A DNA stretch of 64,000 bases from Ashinkailepas kermadecensis (Eukaryota > Arthropoda > Thecostraca > Neolepadidae). A program made the position numbers and the translations under genes. The notes under the pieces were generated by a model. That model had not been told where the DNA came from and did no database searches. It worked only from the letters and a program-made list of their open reading frames with translations. The stretch lies in NCBI GenBank assembly GCA_034440615.1, contig JAOTOM010004131.1, positions 1 through 64,000 on the forward strand, read 5' to 3'. Of the stretch, positions 10,811 to 22,412 are shown in pieces (position 1 is the first letter of the stretch; every line of letters starts with the position of its first letter).

Positions 10811-11860
10811 GATGATTATAACTCAAGAGGTAAAATACGAAGAGAAAGCATACACTTACTTGCAATTTTCTGCCAAATCCCGTGGGACCTTAGCGTATCT
10901 GTCCTACGTTCAACGCAGATCTCGTTGGGAAGAAATTAGAAGAAGGTTCAGACTGCAGTCACGTGCATTCTTTCAGTGTCAGCAACTGCAACGCCACTCC
11001 TGGCTGAGGCTCACTGAAACTCTGCTCCACGGTCTCTGTCGGAGGAGCATCCCTAACGAAATCATTGCAGAAGAGAATCATTGCGAAATCAATCATCGCT
11101 TCTGCGATGTTTCTGTTCCATAGGGATGGAACTTTGCCAAATGATTCGGTGTGGACATCAGGTTCAGACACCTATAAATTCGATGTGATCTAGTGCACCC
11201 TTATATGTATCACGGTGAACAGTGGAAGTTATTGTAGGGGAGGGACTAGACCTCTCCAAATATATGTCACATTCATATATGATGAGTTCGGTCCGGTTTG
11301 AAGTTTGCCGATAAATATGGTAACGGCAAACGGGTCCTGCTTCGTCCCAGCCACCGTCATGTGCAGTGACGCCCAGTTCTGGGCACCGTGCTTATGTCCG
11401 GGGGCTATCAGTGTGGGGGTCACCTCTCGGAGCTGTCAGTCGCACCGGATGTCACGTGGCCCTGCTACCACCCGGAAGTTGTGGAGGGGGGGAGGGTCGG
11501 GCTGGGCACGGCGCCGCAGTCGGTTGCCAGCCGGCCGGCTGTAGATTGTCAGGCGGGGTTTAATCCGGTAACCATTTGAGAGGTCGACCAGCCGCGACCA
11601 GCTCATCGCCGCAGCGTCGTCACGTGGGGACGTCACGTGGGGGAAGGGGGCAGACCCGGCTGACCTAGACGGGGTCGGCGTCGCCGGCCGGCAAGGTGGA
11701 GGGTCGCGCTTGGCTGGCAGGGTCCGGCGGACGTTCTCGTACCCTCGGTACGCGGGCATATTTCTCATATATGGAGCCTTTTTCTCCTTGAAGGACAACC
11801 ATGTTGCACTCACCAGCGGAACAGCAGACAAGCACCGGCTGTGCCCGCGTGTCGTCGATG
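10811..11860. other. Unique region, GC-rich in its second half
   Basis: A 103-codon plus frame (10812-11123) and overlapping frames at 11305-11904 exist, but none shows a recognisable domain. The stretch 11380-11740 is CpG-rich and could be an island or simply GC-rich spacer. Confidence 0.4.
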
Positions 11861-12090
11861 CCCTGCCGAGACTCAGCTGCACACCTGCCGAGACTCAGCT
11901 GCACACCTGCCGAGACTCAGCTGCACACCTGCCGAGGCTCAGCTGGCGTCGTTCACACGCAGAGGCACCGACGTGACGTGACGTTACGTTACGCTCTCCG
12001 CCGGCTTCGCAAGGACGCCAGCTGTACACCAGCCGATGCTCAGCTGACGTGACGTTACGTTACGTTCTCCGCTGACTACACAGGCACGCC
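11861..12090. repeat. 22-bp repeat x4 followed by a ~76-bp duplication
   Basis: CCTGCCGAGACTCAGCTGCACA recurs four times at about 11862-11947. Then a block containing GACGTGACGTTACGTTACG, TCTCCGC and GACGCCAGCTG occurs twice about 76 bp apart (near 11972 and 12047). Confidence 0.85.
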
Positions 12091-12161
12091 AGCTGCAAAC
12101 CTCACAACATTTGGCTTTCTATGAGATCGAACAAAATCTGCTTCCCGGGCAGGATGACATG

Positions 12162-12411
12162 TCAAATTTAGCCACCACTCCCCACAATCAGCTATTGTCA
12201 CATTTAGCCACCACTCCCCACAATCAGCTATTGTCACATTTAGCCACCACTCCCCACAATCAGCTATTGTCACATTTAACCACCACTCCCCACAATCAGC
12301 TATTGTCACATTTAGCCACCACTCCCCACAATCAGCTATTGTCACATTTAGCCACCACTCCCCACAATCAGCTATTGTCACATTTAGCCACCACTCTCCA
12401 CAATCAGCTAT
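12162..12411. repeat. Minisatellite, 36-bp unit, 7 copies
   Basis: The unit is TCACATTTAGCCACCACTCC plus CCACAATCAGCTATTG. Copies differ by single bases only. The unit length is a multiple of three, so frames of about 100 codons arise on both strands. Confidence 0.97.
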
Positions 12412-13122
12412 TCTGTGTGCTTCTGGAGGTTGGGTGAAACGCGTCCTAGTAGGGTAATGTCACGACGCATTATGACGAACTTACCAAGGAACGTATCTGA
12501 ACATCATGTTGATCTACATGTCTAGCTTGACCAGTCTTTTTATTGACGAAACGTGTTCCGATATTGCCAAGCAATTCCCTCCAGGCATGAAGATGGCGGT
12601 GTTTAATCAAACATTAATACCGCACTGCGCCGGCCGCCCGTGGCTAGAGTCGCCGGAGTCGAAGGGACGGCGCGTAGGGGAAGTCATGCCAACTGGGGAT
12701 CCAACTGCAAGCCCATCTCGGCACTGATCGGGCAGCCGGGAGTGACGTCACCACAACCACTGACGTGACGTCACCAATGATATTATCAGCGGCGGCGGCG
12801 CGGCGAGACAAACGAGCCGGGTGGGACCGGCGCGACACCGGACCAGCGTCGACACCAACGGCGTTGACGAGCGCTCGTGTCCGGAGAGCGGCCCGGGACC
12901 GACTCCAGCGCGGCTCCAGGACGGCTCGGGGAGGGCTCCAGGACAGCGCCGCTCCGGCCGCCGCAGGCGTGGCCGACTCGCCACCGTCGGCTGTGCTGGT
13001 CAGGGGCGCAGCCAGTCTGGCCGACGCGCTGACCAGCGACCTCCCAGTACAGGGCGTCGTTTGAGGCGCTGGAGAAGCGAGAGCAAGAGCAGGAGACTGG
13101 CCACGATGGGGCTCCCTTACTG
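12412..13122. other. Unique region, CpG-rich from about 12620
   Basis: Rich in CGG, CGCG and GACGTCA motifs between 12620 and 13080. Overlapping open frames occur on both strands, as expected from base composition. No domain was recognised, though a CpG-rich first exon or promoter cannot be excluded. Confidence 0.4.
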
Positions 13123-13742
13123 CAGCCACAGGGTCCGCCATTGTCCACTGGGGCAGAGAACATGCCGGCTGGCCACAGGGTCGGCCATTTTCCATTGGGG
13201 CAGAGAACATGCCGGCTGGCCACAGGGTCGGCCATTGTCCATTGGGGCAGGGAACATGCTGGCTGGCCACAGGGTCGGCCATTGTCCATTGGGGCAGGGA
13301 ACATGCCGGCTGGCCACAGGGTCGGCCATTGTCCATTGGGGCAGAGAACATGCCGGCTGGCCACAGGGTCGGCCATTTTCCATTGGGACAGAGAACATGC
13401 CGGCTGGCCTCAGGGTCGGCCATTGTCCATTGGGGCAGGGAACATGCTGGCTGGCCACAGGGTCGGCCATTGTCCATTGGGGCAGGGAACATGCCGGCTG
13501 GCCACATGGTCGGCCATTGTCCATTGGGGCAGGGAACATGCTGGCTGGCCACAGGGTCGGCCATTGTCCATTGGGGCAGGGAACATGCCGGCTGGCCACA
13601 TGGTCGGCCATTGTCCATTGGGGCAGGGAACATGCTGGCTGGCCACAGGGTCGGCCATTGTCCATTGGGGCAGGGAACATGCCGGCTGGCCACAGGGTCG
13701 GCCATTGTCCATTAGGGCAGGGAACATGCCGGCTGGCCACAG
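13123..13742. repeat. Minisatellite, 47-bp unit, about 13 copies
   Basis: The unit starts GGCCACAGGGTCGGCCATTG and continues TCCATTGGGGCAGGGAACAT GCCGGCT. Variants (CAGAGAACAT, ATGCTGGCT, CACATGG, CCATTTTCC) are interspersed, giving a map suited to typing. Three copies make 141 bp, so frames rotate and stay open for up to 353 codons without coding meaning. Confidence 0.97.
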
Positions 13743-14102
13743 TTGCACTGCCTTGGAATGCCTGGGAAGCGTGCACCAATGTGGGGTAAATCGACGTGAA
13801 ATAAAGCATTGTATCAATAAGTGAAGGCGAAGCCACGAGTAGACAGTTCAGTCTAACTTCAGATACGGAGTAATTGTTTGTCGCTGTGGGCAGATGTTCG
13901 GCTGTGATGACATGAAGCTGTACATAATACTCAAGAATCCATGATACGGACTCACTTCATCACTTCATTTTGACCACTACCTTGCCTGGCTGACACAGGC
14001 AAATCGACTGAAGAGCTAATGCGACTCAGCTCTGCTGCTTCTTCGGAATTCTGTCATGCTAATGCGATGTGTTCTCCGCAGATGCTTTTCATGTGCGGCG
14101 CC
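13743..14102. other. Unique spacer
   Basis: No gene or repeat recognised. Confidence 0.5.
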
Positions 14103-14228
14103 TGCTGATAGCCTCTGACACGTCTGCTACGTGCTGATAACCTCTGACATGGCCGTCTGCTACGTGCTGATAACCTCTGACACGTCTGCTACGTGCTGAT
14201 AACCTCTGACATGGCCGTCTGCTACGTG
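14103..14228. repeat. Alternating 29/33-bp tandem repeat
   Basis: CTGCTACGTGCTGATAACCT plus CTGACACGT (29 bp) alternates with a form ending CTGACATGGCCGT (33 bp), a 62-bp higher-order period with about two copies. Confidence 0.9.
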
Positions 14229-14313
14229 CCCGAAACGAGAAGCCAACACAATGCTGCCGAGTGCCATGTCCGTCAAATACTGGTGAACGATATTTTCCGG
14301 CCGGCTGGTGTAT

Positions 14314-14662
14314 CGCTCTGATGTGTCCTCCCGTGTTATCCTCTCGTGTTGCAAGTGGCTTGGATCTCTGATGTGTTCTCTCGTGTTACACGTGGCTCCG
14401 ATATCTGATGTGTCCTCTTCTGTTGCAAGTGGTTTGGATATCTGATGTGTCCTCTTCTGTTGCAAGTGGTTTGGATATCTGATGTGTCCTCTTCTGTTGC
14501 AAGTGGTTTGGATATCTAATGTGTCCTCTTCTGTTGCAAGTGGTTTGGATATCTGATGTGTCCTCCCACGTTATAAGTGGCTGGGATCTCTGATGTACCC
14601 CCTAATGTTATAAGTGCCTCGGATCTCTGATGTGTCATATCGTATTACAAGTGGCTTGGATG
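14314..14662. repeat. Minisatellite, ~37-bp unit, about 9 diverged copies
   Basis: The unit is CTGATGTGTCCTCTTCTGTT plus GCAAGTGGTTTGGATAT. Central copies are near identical while both edges are diverged, the classic age gradient of an array growing in the middle. Confidence 0.92.
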
Positions 14663-14677
14663 ATCGCGATCGCGATC
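14662..14677. other. 16-bp perfect palindrome
   Basis: GATCGCGATCGCGATC reads the same on both strands. It marks the downstream edge of the 37-bp array. Confidence 0.9.
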
Positions 14678-14679
14678 GA

Positions 14680-15213
14680 ACGCGAAGACACAGCCAGAAA
14701 GTCACGTGCCCGTTGAGCCTTAGTCATTGTAGTAATAGGCATTTACAATTTTGACTGATGTTTTATTTGTTTTACGAGAAAGCTGTTAACATTTTCAGCT
14801 CGTTTAGACGGATTTTTTTCTCATCTCCTCCGAAAACCACCAAGTGAAGTCGGGCTTTATTTTATCACATAAAATATTTTATCAGACTATGGTTCACTCT
14901 ACTTTGAGTTACACAGTTTGTCAATACTTTTACATGTTTTATGTTATTTTGGTGAAGAATTCTGTTCAGCATCGAGCCGCGCGGAACTGACCGACGCGGA
15001 GTGTCTATTGGACTGCCATCAATGGACCGATCATCTCGGCAGCCGAGACCGTGCCAACGCCGGCTTTGTTTCTGGAGCCGCCTCGTTTGTCTTCTTTGAA
15101 CCAACAAACGATGGGGTGGCGATTGGCTGTCTGCCAGTCCATCTGTCTGTCTGTCTGCTCGTCTTTTGTGGGAAAATCAGCGCTGAATGCGCCAGCATTT
15201 TCCCAGCAACCGG
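14680..15213. other. Unique region
   Basis: AT-rich to about 14960, then GC-richer. A plus frame of 186 codons (14918-15478) spans this and the 69-bp repeat. Its non-repetitive first ~90 codons show no known domain. Confidence 0.4.
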
Positions 15214-15450
15214 CGACGGCCCCCGAGGCCCTCCTGTGGAACAACACGTCCCCACGTCGGCTGGTGAAGGTCACACAACTAGCGACGGCCCCCGAGGCCC
15301 TCCTGTGGAACAACACGTCCCCACGTCGGCTGGTGAAGGTCACACAACTAGCCACGGCCCCCGAGGCCCTCCTGTGGAACAACACGTCCCCACGTCGGCT
15401 GGTGAAGGTCACACAACTAGCGACGGCCCCGAGGCCCTCCTGTGGAACAG
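15214..15450. repeat. Minisatellite, 69-bp unit, 3.4 copies
   Basis: The unit begins CGACGGCCCCCGAGGCCCTC CTGTGGAACAAC and ends GGTCACACAACTAG. Copies at 15214, 15283, 15352 and a partial at 15421. The length divides by three and both strands stay open. Confidence 0.95.
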
Positions 15451-15481
15451 CACAGGAATCAATAATTGCAATCACTAATCA

Positions 15482-18400
15482 CTAATCACTAATTGTTCGG
15501 TCGTATAGGAATTTTTGCGTGCAAACAAGTCGATTTATTATTTGAAACTGCATGTTTTGAAGTTTCGTTGATTTTGTACATTTATATGGGAGAGCATAGA
15601 TTTTCTCCCATTTTTGCTTACAGAAATTAACATTTTCTCCCTCCCATTTTATTTGACATGTTGGTTTTACTGCTTTGGACAGGGGGATTCCATACATGAG
15701 GGAGCATGTCATTTATTTTGCTTCTATTTCTTTTCCGTCATGTCTAACGAATGATATGTGTTCATTCCTTGTCGTGGGTGGCAATGAATAGTAATTATGT
15801 AATCTCAACATTCTTTTCCATTCGTGTGGAATAGCATGCAAGAGACTCTGGTACGTATATTGGGACACTTCAATATTTGGACATCGGGCCCCTAATATGC
15901 TATGTTCTACGCTGTTGCCATGTTCGAACAAATCCCCTATAAATTTGATGCCATTCTCATAGAGTGATGGCACAAATATTGGTCGTTGATCTATTTGAAT
16001 GTACTTGTTGTACCATATGAATTGAGTACTTACTGATGTGACATCGTTATTGTTCAACTGCGTTTTCATTTTACATGCTGCATCAATGACATATGCATAA
16101 CAATTTGGTACACCTATGTTTAAAAATGCTTCCTTATCAGCACACGTTCGCAATATATCCTGTAATTTGAAGCGTCCTAATCTACCCTGCAGCAAGTATT
16201 TCCAAGTTGGTTTACTGTCGTCTATCATTCGCTTCGACCACATCAATTGCAGGGCTCTCATGTATCTGGTCATGTCCACAGCTTTAAGGCCACCCTCCTT
16301 TATTGACTGGCATAAGACGTCTTTCCTAACTTTAGGTGGTTTATTTCTCCATATATACTTAGAAATCTCCCTATCTATTGATTCGGTGACCTCATTTGGA
16401 CAGACCCATAACAGCCCCGACATACGTGAACTGTGATACCATCAAAGATTTACTGAGTACTATTCTGTCTTTCAGGCTCAGGTCTCTTCCTTTCCATAAA
16501 TTCATTGCAGCTCTCATCCACCGCAGTCTTGGTCTAATATTCTCCTCGATACAGGCTACTTTAGTCGAGAAATAAATACCTAGAGATTTCAATTTTGTTG
16601 TTGGTACAGCATCGTAAATTTAATCATTTCTATTCCTGTCTCGTCCTAGCCACACCATGTTGCACTTTTGTGTGTTCAACGTTAACCCTGACACTTCACC
16701 AAATTTGTTTAGCATTTCAAAAGCCTGTGTGGCAGATCGACCATCTTTTACGAAAAGAATGGTATCATCTGCAAACTGCGATATTCTTATATCTACTCCA
16801 TTTATTATGATCCCTTCGGTACAATTCGAGTTTCGAAATTTACATCCGACTATCTCTACCGCAAGCACAAATAGGAATCCCGAAATTGGACAGCCTTGTC
16901 TAATTGCTCTAGTAGGATAGAACCAGCTAGATGAGTGCCCATTATTTAATATAGCTAATTCTGGCCTGGTATATACAATATTTATCCAACGAATGAAGTT
17001 ATCCCCGAAATTAAACGCTTGCAATGATCTCATTAAAAAATCATGCTCTATCGAGTCAAAAGCGGCCGCGAAATCCAAATTTAGTAGAAGCCTGATAGAC
17101 TTTGTTTCTCACAATAGTAAATGACGTCATCTACCAACCTCAAATTGTCTGCGATGTTTCTACCCTTAATAAATCCGCTTTGCCCTTCTGCTACCAGATT
17201 GCCAATAAGCGCAGATAATCGCAGTGCTAACACCTTTGCGACTATTTTATAAAGAATATCTAACAAGACTATCGGTCTCTTATTTTGGAGACGCGTCTGG
17301 TCGCCTTGTTTCGGCAACAGTGTTATATAGCCACGCCCTTGAGTAACAAAGAATTCGCCTGCGATATATACATAATTGATGTAATCCATTACCAGTGATC
17401 CAATATGCTCCCAAAATGCTAGAAATAATTCCTTTGTAAACCCTGATGGTCCTGGGGTTTTGTTATTTGCCATCGATTTCAAGGCCTCTATGCATTCGTT
17501 TTCCGCCCTTCGCACCTATTTTTGTCTATTTCTGACAGTTGTGGATTATCTGCATTTTCCCAATATCTATGGAATGATCCTTCCGTTCGATTCACCCTTC
17601 TACTTGTATATATTTTGTCGTAGTACTGCACGAAGCTATTGAGAATATTCCTACTTCCTGTGACTTCGTTGCCCTGACTACCCACAATTTTCCGCAAAAT
17701 TGTATTATCCCTCGCTCTAGACTGTAGTTTGAGGAAATAAGCTGTTGGCTTTTCTCCTTCCTCTATCCACCTGGCACTACTAAATATCATTGTCCTTTTT
17801 GCTTTTTGTTCTTGCAAATTCTCCCATCTTGCTTTGCACTCAGTGTATTCCTGTTCTTTATCGGCACCATGTTGCATCTCTATACTTAATTATACAATGC
17901 GTTACAGCAGCTCTTTCTCTTCTCTGTGTCTCTCGTAAGCCAACCGTCTCCCACGCTGAATACTTATTTCTCTCATTTTTCCCATTAACACCTCAATCAG
18001 CAATCCTTTATTCTCAATATTGTGGCAAGGTCCACTATTTTGTTTGCCAGCTGTATTTCTTCCGTGACCTTTTGCCTGAATCTTACCTTTTCTAATATAT
18101 AATTATTAAATTTCCAAATCCCGGGTCCTCGTTTATTACTAGAGTACTTTGCACTTAGAACCAGCATGTGATGGTCCGTTATAATGCTAGGTCGAATTTC
18201 TATGCTTGCAATTCCGTGATTTGATACTATTGCTTCACTAATGAAAAAATAGTATAATCGAGACTGCTGAGATTGCATAACACCTCCTCCTCTCCATGTA
18301 AACCCATTATCATCTGGATATACATGCCGCCAAGTATCAATGAGCTCAAACCTGTCCGCCATTCCTCTTACAAAACGTGCCGATGCTGTATCTATCAATT

Positions 18401-18878
18401 GTGACGAAGTGTCTAGACCTGCCATGTGTGTGTTGAAGTCACCGCAGCAAATAAGCTTGGATGTGTCCGGTATAGCCGTGTTCAAGACATTTTCTGGCGT
18501 CGTGAAGAAATTAAGCTGTTGTCCCTGGTGATTACTATTAGGTGCGTATATATTTGCGCAGTACAGTTCTGTATCAAGGACGGTTATTCTAACTATGAGT
18601 AATCGGCCATCACTGTGCTGAACATTTGCATTGAGCGCATGCTCATTAGGTATCAATAATACTACTCCTCCCTGACTTTCGGACCTCCCATGACTCAAAA
18701 ATATTTTGGCTCCCCATTCTGCACTCCACATCCCTTCATCGTCCGGTTTGGAGTGCGTTTCCTGTACTGCAACTATGTGTCTGGGATATATTGCGTGTAC
18801 GTGCCTAAATAACGCTCTCCTCTATAACTGGTCCCTCAGTCCACACACATTGGCTGATATTATGCTAATACACTTCAT
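15482..18878 (-). pseudogene. LINE ORF2: endonuclease + reverse transcriptase, broken
   Basis: Start ATG is at 18878-18876, followed by ISANVCGLRDQ. Endonuclease motifs are VQETH near 18755, YAPN, GDFN at 18443-18432 and TDHH near 18180. The usual Asp of the (R)xDYF motif is Tyr here (SRLYYFFIS). The reverse transcriptase has NKTPGPSGF, SGFIKGRN, LDFAAAFDSIEH (motif A, 17077-17050) and FADDT (motif C, 16775-16761). The C-terminal part includes WRNKPPKVRKD and KCTKSTKLQ. Lesions: TAG at 18824-18822; a frameshift near 18010; two TAA near 17890-17880; frameshifts near 17507, 17092 and 16425; TAA near 16619; TAA at 15715. The C-terminal Cys/His cluster expected after KFLYDR is absent. Confidence 0.88.
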
Positions 18879-19023
18879 TCAGGTGATTATTTACCATACG
18901 TATTGAACATGTGCATTGCTACGGGTCGTTTCCTGCTTTATCTACCACCCTATCGCCTATCATGCTCTCTTTCCTCTGTTCCTTCCTATCCTTCACACAT
19001 CTTCTTCCGCTTCTCCCACCCAG

Positions 19024-19270
<247 letters not shown>

Positions 19271-19286
19271 GCGATCCTGTTCGCTC

Positions 19287-19770
19287 CTAATCCGTCTTAC
19301 TGTGTCCATAGAGCATATATCGCCGAATGTCGCCATGATATAGACGGCGCAAGCCGGTCGCAACAGTGCTGTTGAGACGATCCCGCTGCTGTGCATCAGC
19401 ACGTCTCCCTGCCTCGGCCAGCACATTCTCATCCTGGTTGGGCCGCTCCAGCGAGTGCTGCTCCTGGTCTCCCTCGTCGATTTCTTCCTCTGTGACCATA
19501 GAGTGGCCCGTGCCAGGTGGTGTCACTTGGCGAGCATGCTCTTGTATGGCGGAGTGGAACGCGTCACCGGGAGCGATCCTTCTCCACCGCGCCCCGGACG
19601 CCACTGCCGCATACGATGCGGAGATGTTCTTGGCGCTTTCCTGCGCTGGCACTGACCAAGTTGACCCGGTGACCCGTCTGAGTAGAGTAGGAGTCAGTCC
19701 GCTGTCCCAGCTGGTCTGTGACAAAACCGCACCGGCCCAGGACGCCTGCTGTGCGACAAGCAGATACCGG
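19287..19770 (-). pseudogene. Possible ORF1 3' part of the same LINE
   Basis: The frame is open for over 145 codons and ends at 19287, about 400 bp ahead of ORF2, which is where ORF1 of an L1/Tx1 element ends. It contains ISASYAAVASG, similar in style to the SYAxVxSG segments of such gag-like proteins, then an acidic EEEIDEGDQE tail. No zinc knuckle or RNA-binding fold is visible, and the 5' side is lost in the GTGA repeat. It could also be an unrelated frame. Confidence 0.4.
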
Positions 19771-19779
19771 AAGATGACT

Positions 19780-19840
19780 GACAGTGAGTGAGTGAGTGAG
19801 TGAGTGAGTGAGTGAGTGAGTGACTGAGTGAGTGAGCGAG

Positions 19841-19874
<34 letters not shown>

Positions 19875-19978
19875 TGAGAGTGAGAGTGATAGTTATAATG
19901 GAAGTCAGAATGAGAGTGAGAATGGAAATGAAATGAATGGAAATGTAAATGATAGTGAAAGTGAGAGTGATAGTGACT
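19780..19978. repeat. (GTGA)n / GAGAGT imperfect microsatellite
   Basis: Pure GTGA repeats to about 19845 grade into AGTGAG and then AAATG-type degenerate units. Confidence 0.95.
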
Positions 19979-19979
19979 G

Positions 19980-20530
19980 ATTGCAACCTGACCTATTGAT
20001 ACTAATATTTCCTCCTGCACGTACTGCCCGCTGGCAATACCCATGGGCGCAATAAGAGCCGACCTGGTGTATGTTTGCGCTCTGCCGAAACACAAGCTAA
20101 TGTCTTGCTGATCTGGGCCATCCCGGCCACTATCGTCGCATTAGGTAAGCCGGACTGGTCTTGGAGAGCCGGTTTATTTCCGCTCTGGCCGACGTCACTC
20201 GATCCCGGCAAGCTGTTTCCGGCCGACACGTTCGCATCATCTCCCTAATCCCCCTGCATTATCCGGTCCGTCACTCACGGTTGTCAGCGCCGTGTCGGTC
20301 GGATGAAAGGCTGCGCCGGCTTTATAGCCACCGTCCGGGACGCTATCTGGGTGCACGTTTTTCGCCCGTCGCACCATCGCCGCGGCGAATTCGACGGCGA
20401 CCTGCTACGGCGCGCCAGCTCGTCACCAACAGCGCTGCTTGAGCGGCAACGGCGCCGTCGGCTGTCTCGAGGGGTGACAGACGAGGCCTCTCGTCCGGCA
20501 GAAACGCGCAATGGCATTCCACGCAGGGAT
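19980..20530. other. Unique region, CpG-rich at 20160-20500
   Basis: Rich in CGCCG, CGACGG and GGCCG. No gene recognised apart from the flank of the minus-strand frame listed next. Confidence 0.4.
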
Positions 20531-21206
20531 TAGATGAGGAGCGGGAGTCCGTGTCGGGCTTTGATGAGGAGCGGGAGTCCGTGTCGGGCTCAGGTGAGAA
20601 GCGGGAGTCCGTGTCGGGCTCAGGTGAGGAGCGGGAGTCCGTGTCGGGCTCAGGTGAGGAGCGGGAGTCCGTGTCGGGCTCAGGTGAGAAGCGGGAGTCC
20701 GTGTCAGGCTCAGGTGAGGAGCGGGAGTCCGTGCCGGGCTGAGGTGAGAAGCGGGAGTCCGTGTCGGGCTCAGGTGAGAAGCGGGAGTCCGTGTCGGGCT
20801 CAGGTGAGAAGCGGGAGTCCGTGTCGGGCTCAGGTGAGGAGCGGGAGTCCGTGCCGGGCTGAGGTGAGAAGCGGGAGTCCGTGTCGGGCTCAGGTGAGAA
20901 GCGGGAGTCCGTGTCGGGCTCAGGTGAGGAGCGGGAGTCCGTGTCGGGCTGAGGTGAGAAGCGGGAGTCCGCGCCGGGCTTTGATGGGGAGGGGGATTCC
21001 ACGCCGTGACCAGATGAAGAGTAGGAGTTCGCGCTGGGTCGGGCACGGGGCGAGAGCGAGTGTGACATCGCGACGGGGGAATTCGTCTCAGAGTCATTGA
21101 ACCCGGACTTGGTAAACTGTATGCATTTGCTTACAAGGTACTGGCTTCTATCGAATACAATAGGTTTTCCTCGACAAAGCCAGTCGAAGAAATTATGTTT
21201 TGGCAA
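20343..21206 (-). CDS. Hypothetical 287-codon ORF with ten-residue PDTDSRSSPE repeats
   Basis: The frame opens with MPKHNFFDWLCRGKPIV, is non-repetitive for about 60-70 codons and then runs through the 30-bp array as about 17 copies of PDTDSR(S/F)SPE. It leaves the array in frame for another 65 codons (SNPCVECHCAF...). Variation within units changes S/F, E/Q and D/G without creating stops. The product would be an acidic, Ser/Pro-rich disordered protein. Against it: the plus strand is also open across the array, no splice or domain evidence exists, and array frames elsewhere in this window are artefacts. Confidence 0.25.
   Translation of the reverse strand: MPKHNFFDWLCRGKPIVFDRSQYLVSKCIQFTKSGFNDSETNSPVAMSHSLSPRARPSANSYSSSGHGVESPSPSKPGADSRFSPQPDTDSRSSPEPDTDSRFSPEPDTDSRFSPQPGTDSRSSPEPDTDSRFSPEPDTDSRFSPEPDTDSRFSPQPGTDSRSSPEPDTDSRFSPEPDTDSRSSPEPDTDSRSSPEPDTDSRFSPEPDTDSRSSSKPDTDSRSSSNPCVECHCAFLPDERPRLSPLETADGAVAAQAALLVTSWRAVAGRRRIRRGDGATGEKRAPR
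20531..21048. repeat. Minisatellite, 30-bp unit, about 17 copies
   Basis: The unit is GAGGAGCGGGAGTCCGTGTC GGGCTCAGGT. Variants are GAGAAG/GAGGAG, GTGCCGGG and GGCTGAGG. The copies past 20970 are increasingly degenerate. Confidence 0.96.
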
Positions 21207-21368
21207 CGTGTTACCAAAAATTGCTCGCAGTTTAACACAGGGAGCCGATATTCAAGTACTTCTACAAGGTGCAAATCAGACAATAAATTACCACTTAAAA
21301 ATATTGGGTACTGAGAGCTTGTCACCTCCACATCACATCATTCAACATTAATTGCAAATATCCCTAGA

Positions 21369-22189
21369 TTAACCCTCCAGTCTCTCCGGTCAGATCCTCA
21401 CACCCCGTCTCGGGGGGGGATAAACACCCCCTCTAATCTCCAAACTAAGCGTCGCACGAAAACGAAAGAGGTGTCATCGGAAAGCGCTCAACGAGTAGGG
21501 CCAGACACCACTCCAATTTTTTCCCCAAAAGTGACGTCACTAAGGGGCCTAGATTTTCACGACTTACATCATGTTTTGCCTCTGTGGAGTTCATTTTGGG
21601 GGAGATTTGAAAAACCAAAAATTATTTGGAATCAGAAAAGGAGGACGAAATTGAGGAGGGCCATACAATTTTTGGCCACCCAAAAATAAAAAAAATTTTT
21701 TTTTGCAAATTTCAAAATTTTGAGTTTGAAAGTTTTCTTTAATTTTTATTTTTCTAATGGGTAGAGCGGACCGAAAATGGTGTTCGAAGTCAACTTTCAT
21801 CCATAAAAATGCTTACTTTAGCCAGAATCTTCGATTTTAACTCTAATGGGCAAATATGCAAAATTAACAAGTAATAAAAACTGAAGAAAAAAAAATCCTC
21901 TCGTGCATTTTATTTTGTGCCTAAAGATAAGCAAACGTTGAAAGTTTCATTAAAATATCTTTATCCGTTAAAGCGTGACAACTGGTTTAACTTTTTTGGA
22001 GGTGACCTCACTTGACCGTCACTAACTCGTTGACCCTAGATGATCTGACCTCAAAATTTCGGCATAACATGCCAAATTAATGTAGAAAAAGGTATGCCAA
22101 ATTTAGGCGCGCTGCAGTCCGCCGTTCTTTCATTATCTGCGGAAAACCTTAGGGGGGTGTATAACAACCCCCGAGACGGCGCGGGTTAA
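21369..22189. mobile_element. PiggyBac-like MITE, 813 bp, TTAA target duplication
   Basis: TTAA at 21369-21372 and 22186-22189 flank an element starting CCCTCCAG and ending GCGGG. Inverted terminal parts share TTAACCC, CCGTCTCGGGGG, a short AT-containing spacer (ATAAACACCCCC / ATACACCCCCC) and C-runs: left end 21369-21430, right end reverse complement 22189-22150. TTAA duplication and CCC...GGG ends are hallmarks of the piggyBac superfamily. The interior is AT-rich and non-coding, so it is non-autonomous. Confidence 0.8.
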
Positions 22190-22412
22190 AGGCGAACTGT
22201 AGACACATATATTTAATGCAGCTTTACTTAATTTTCCTAGAACCAGAGTATTCAAGTTTGGAACGAAGCTCTGTCACATTGTCTCTCCGAAACACGTATT
22301 AAAGCGTATATGATGGTGTGAAAGAAATTGTGGTGGATAAAACAATCGTGCTCCAATAAACAACCGGGCAGTTTATGATGCACATCTCGGTTCAGTGTGA
22401 TACCCAACTAAG
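22190..22412. other. Short unique spacer
   Basis: No feature recognised. Confidence 0.5.
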
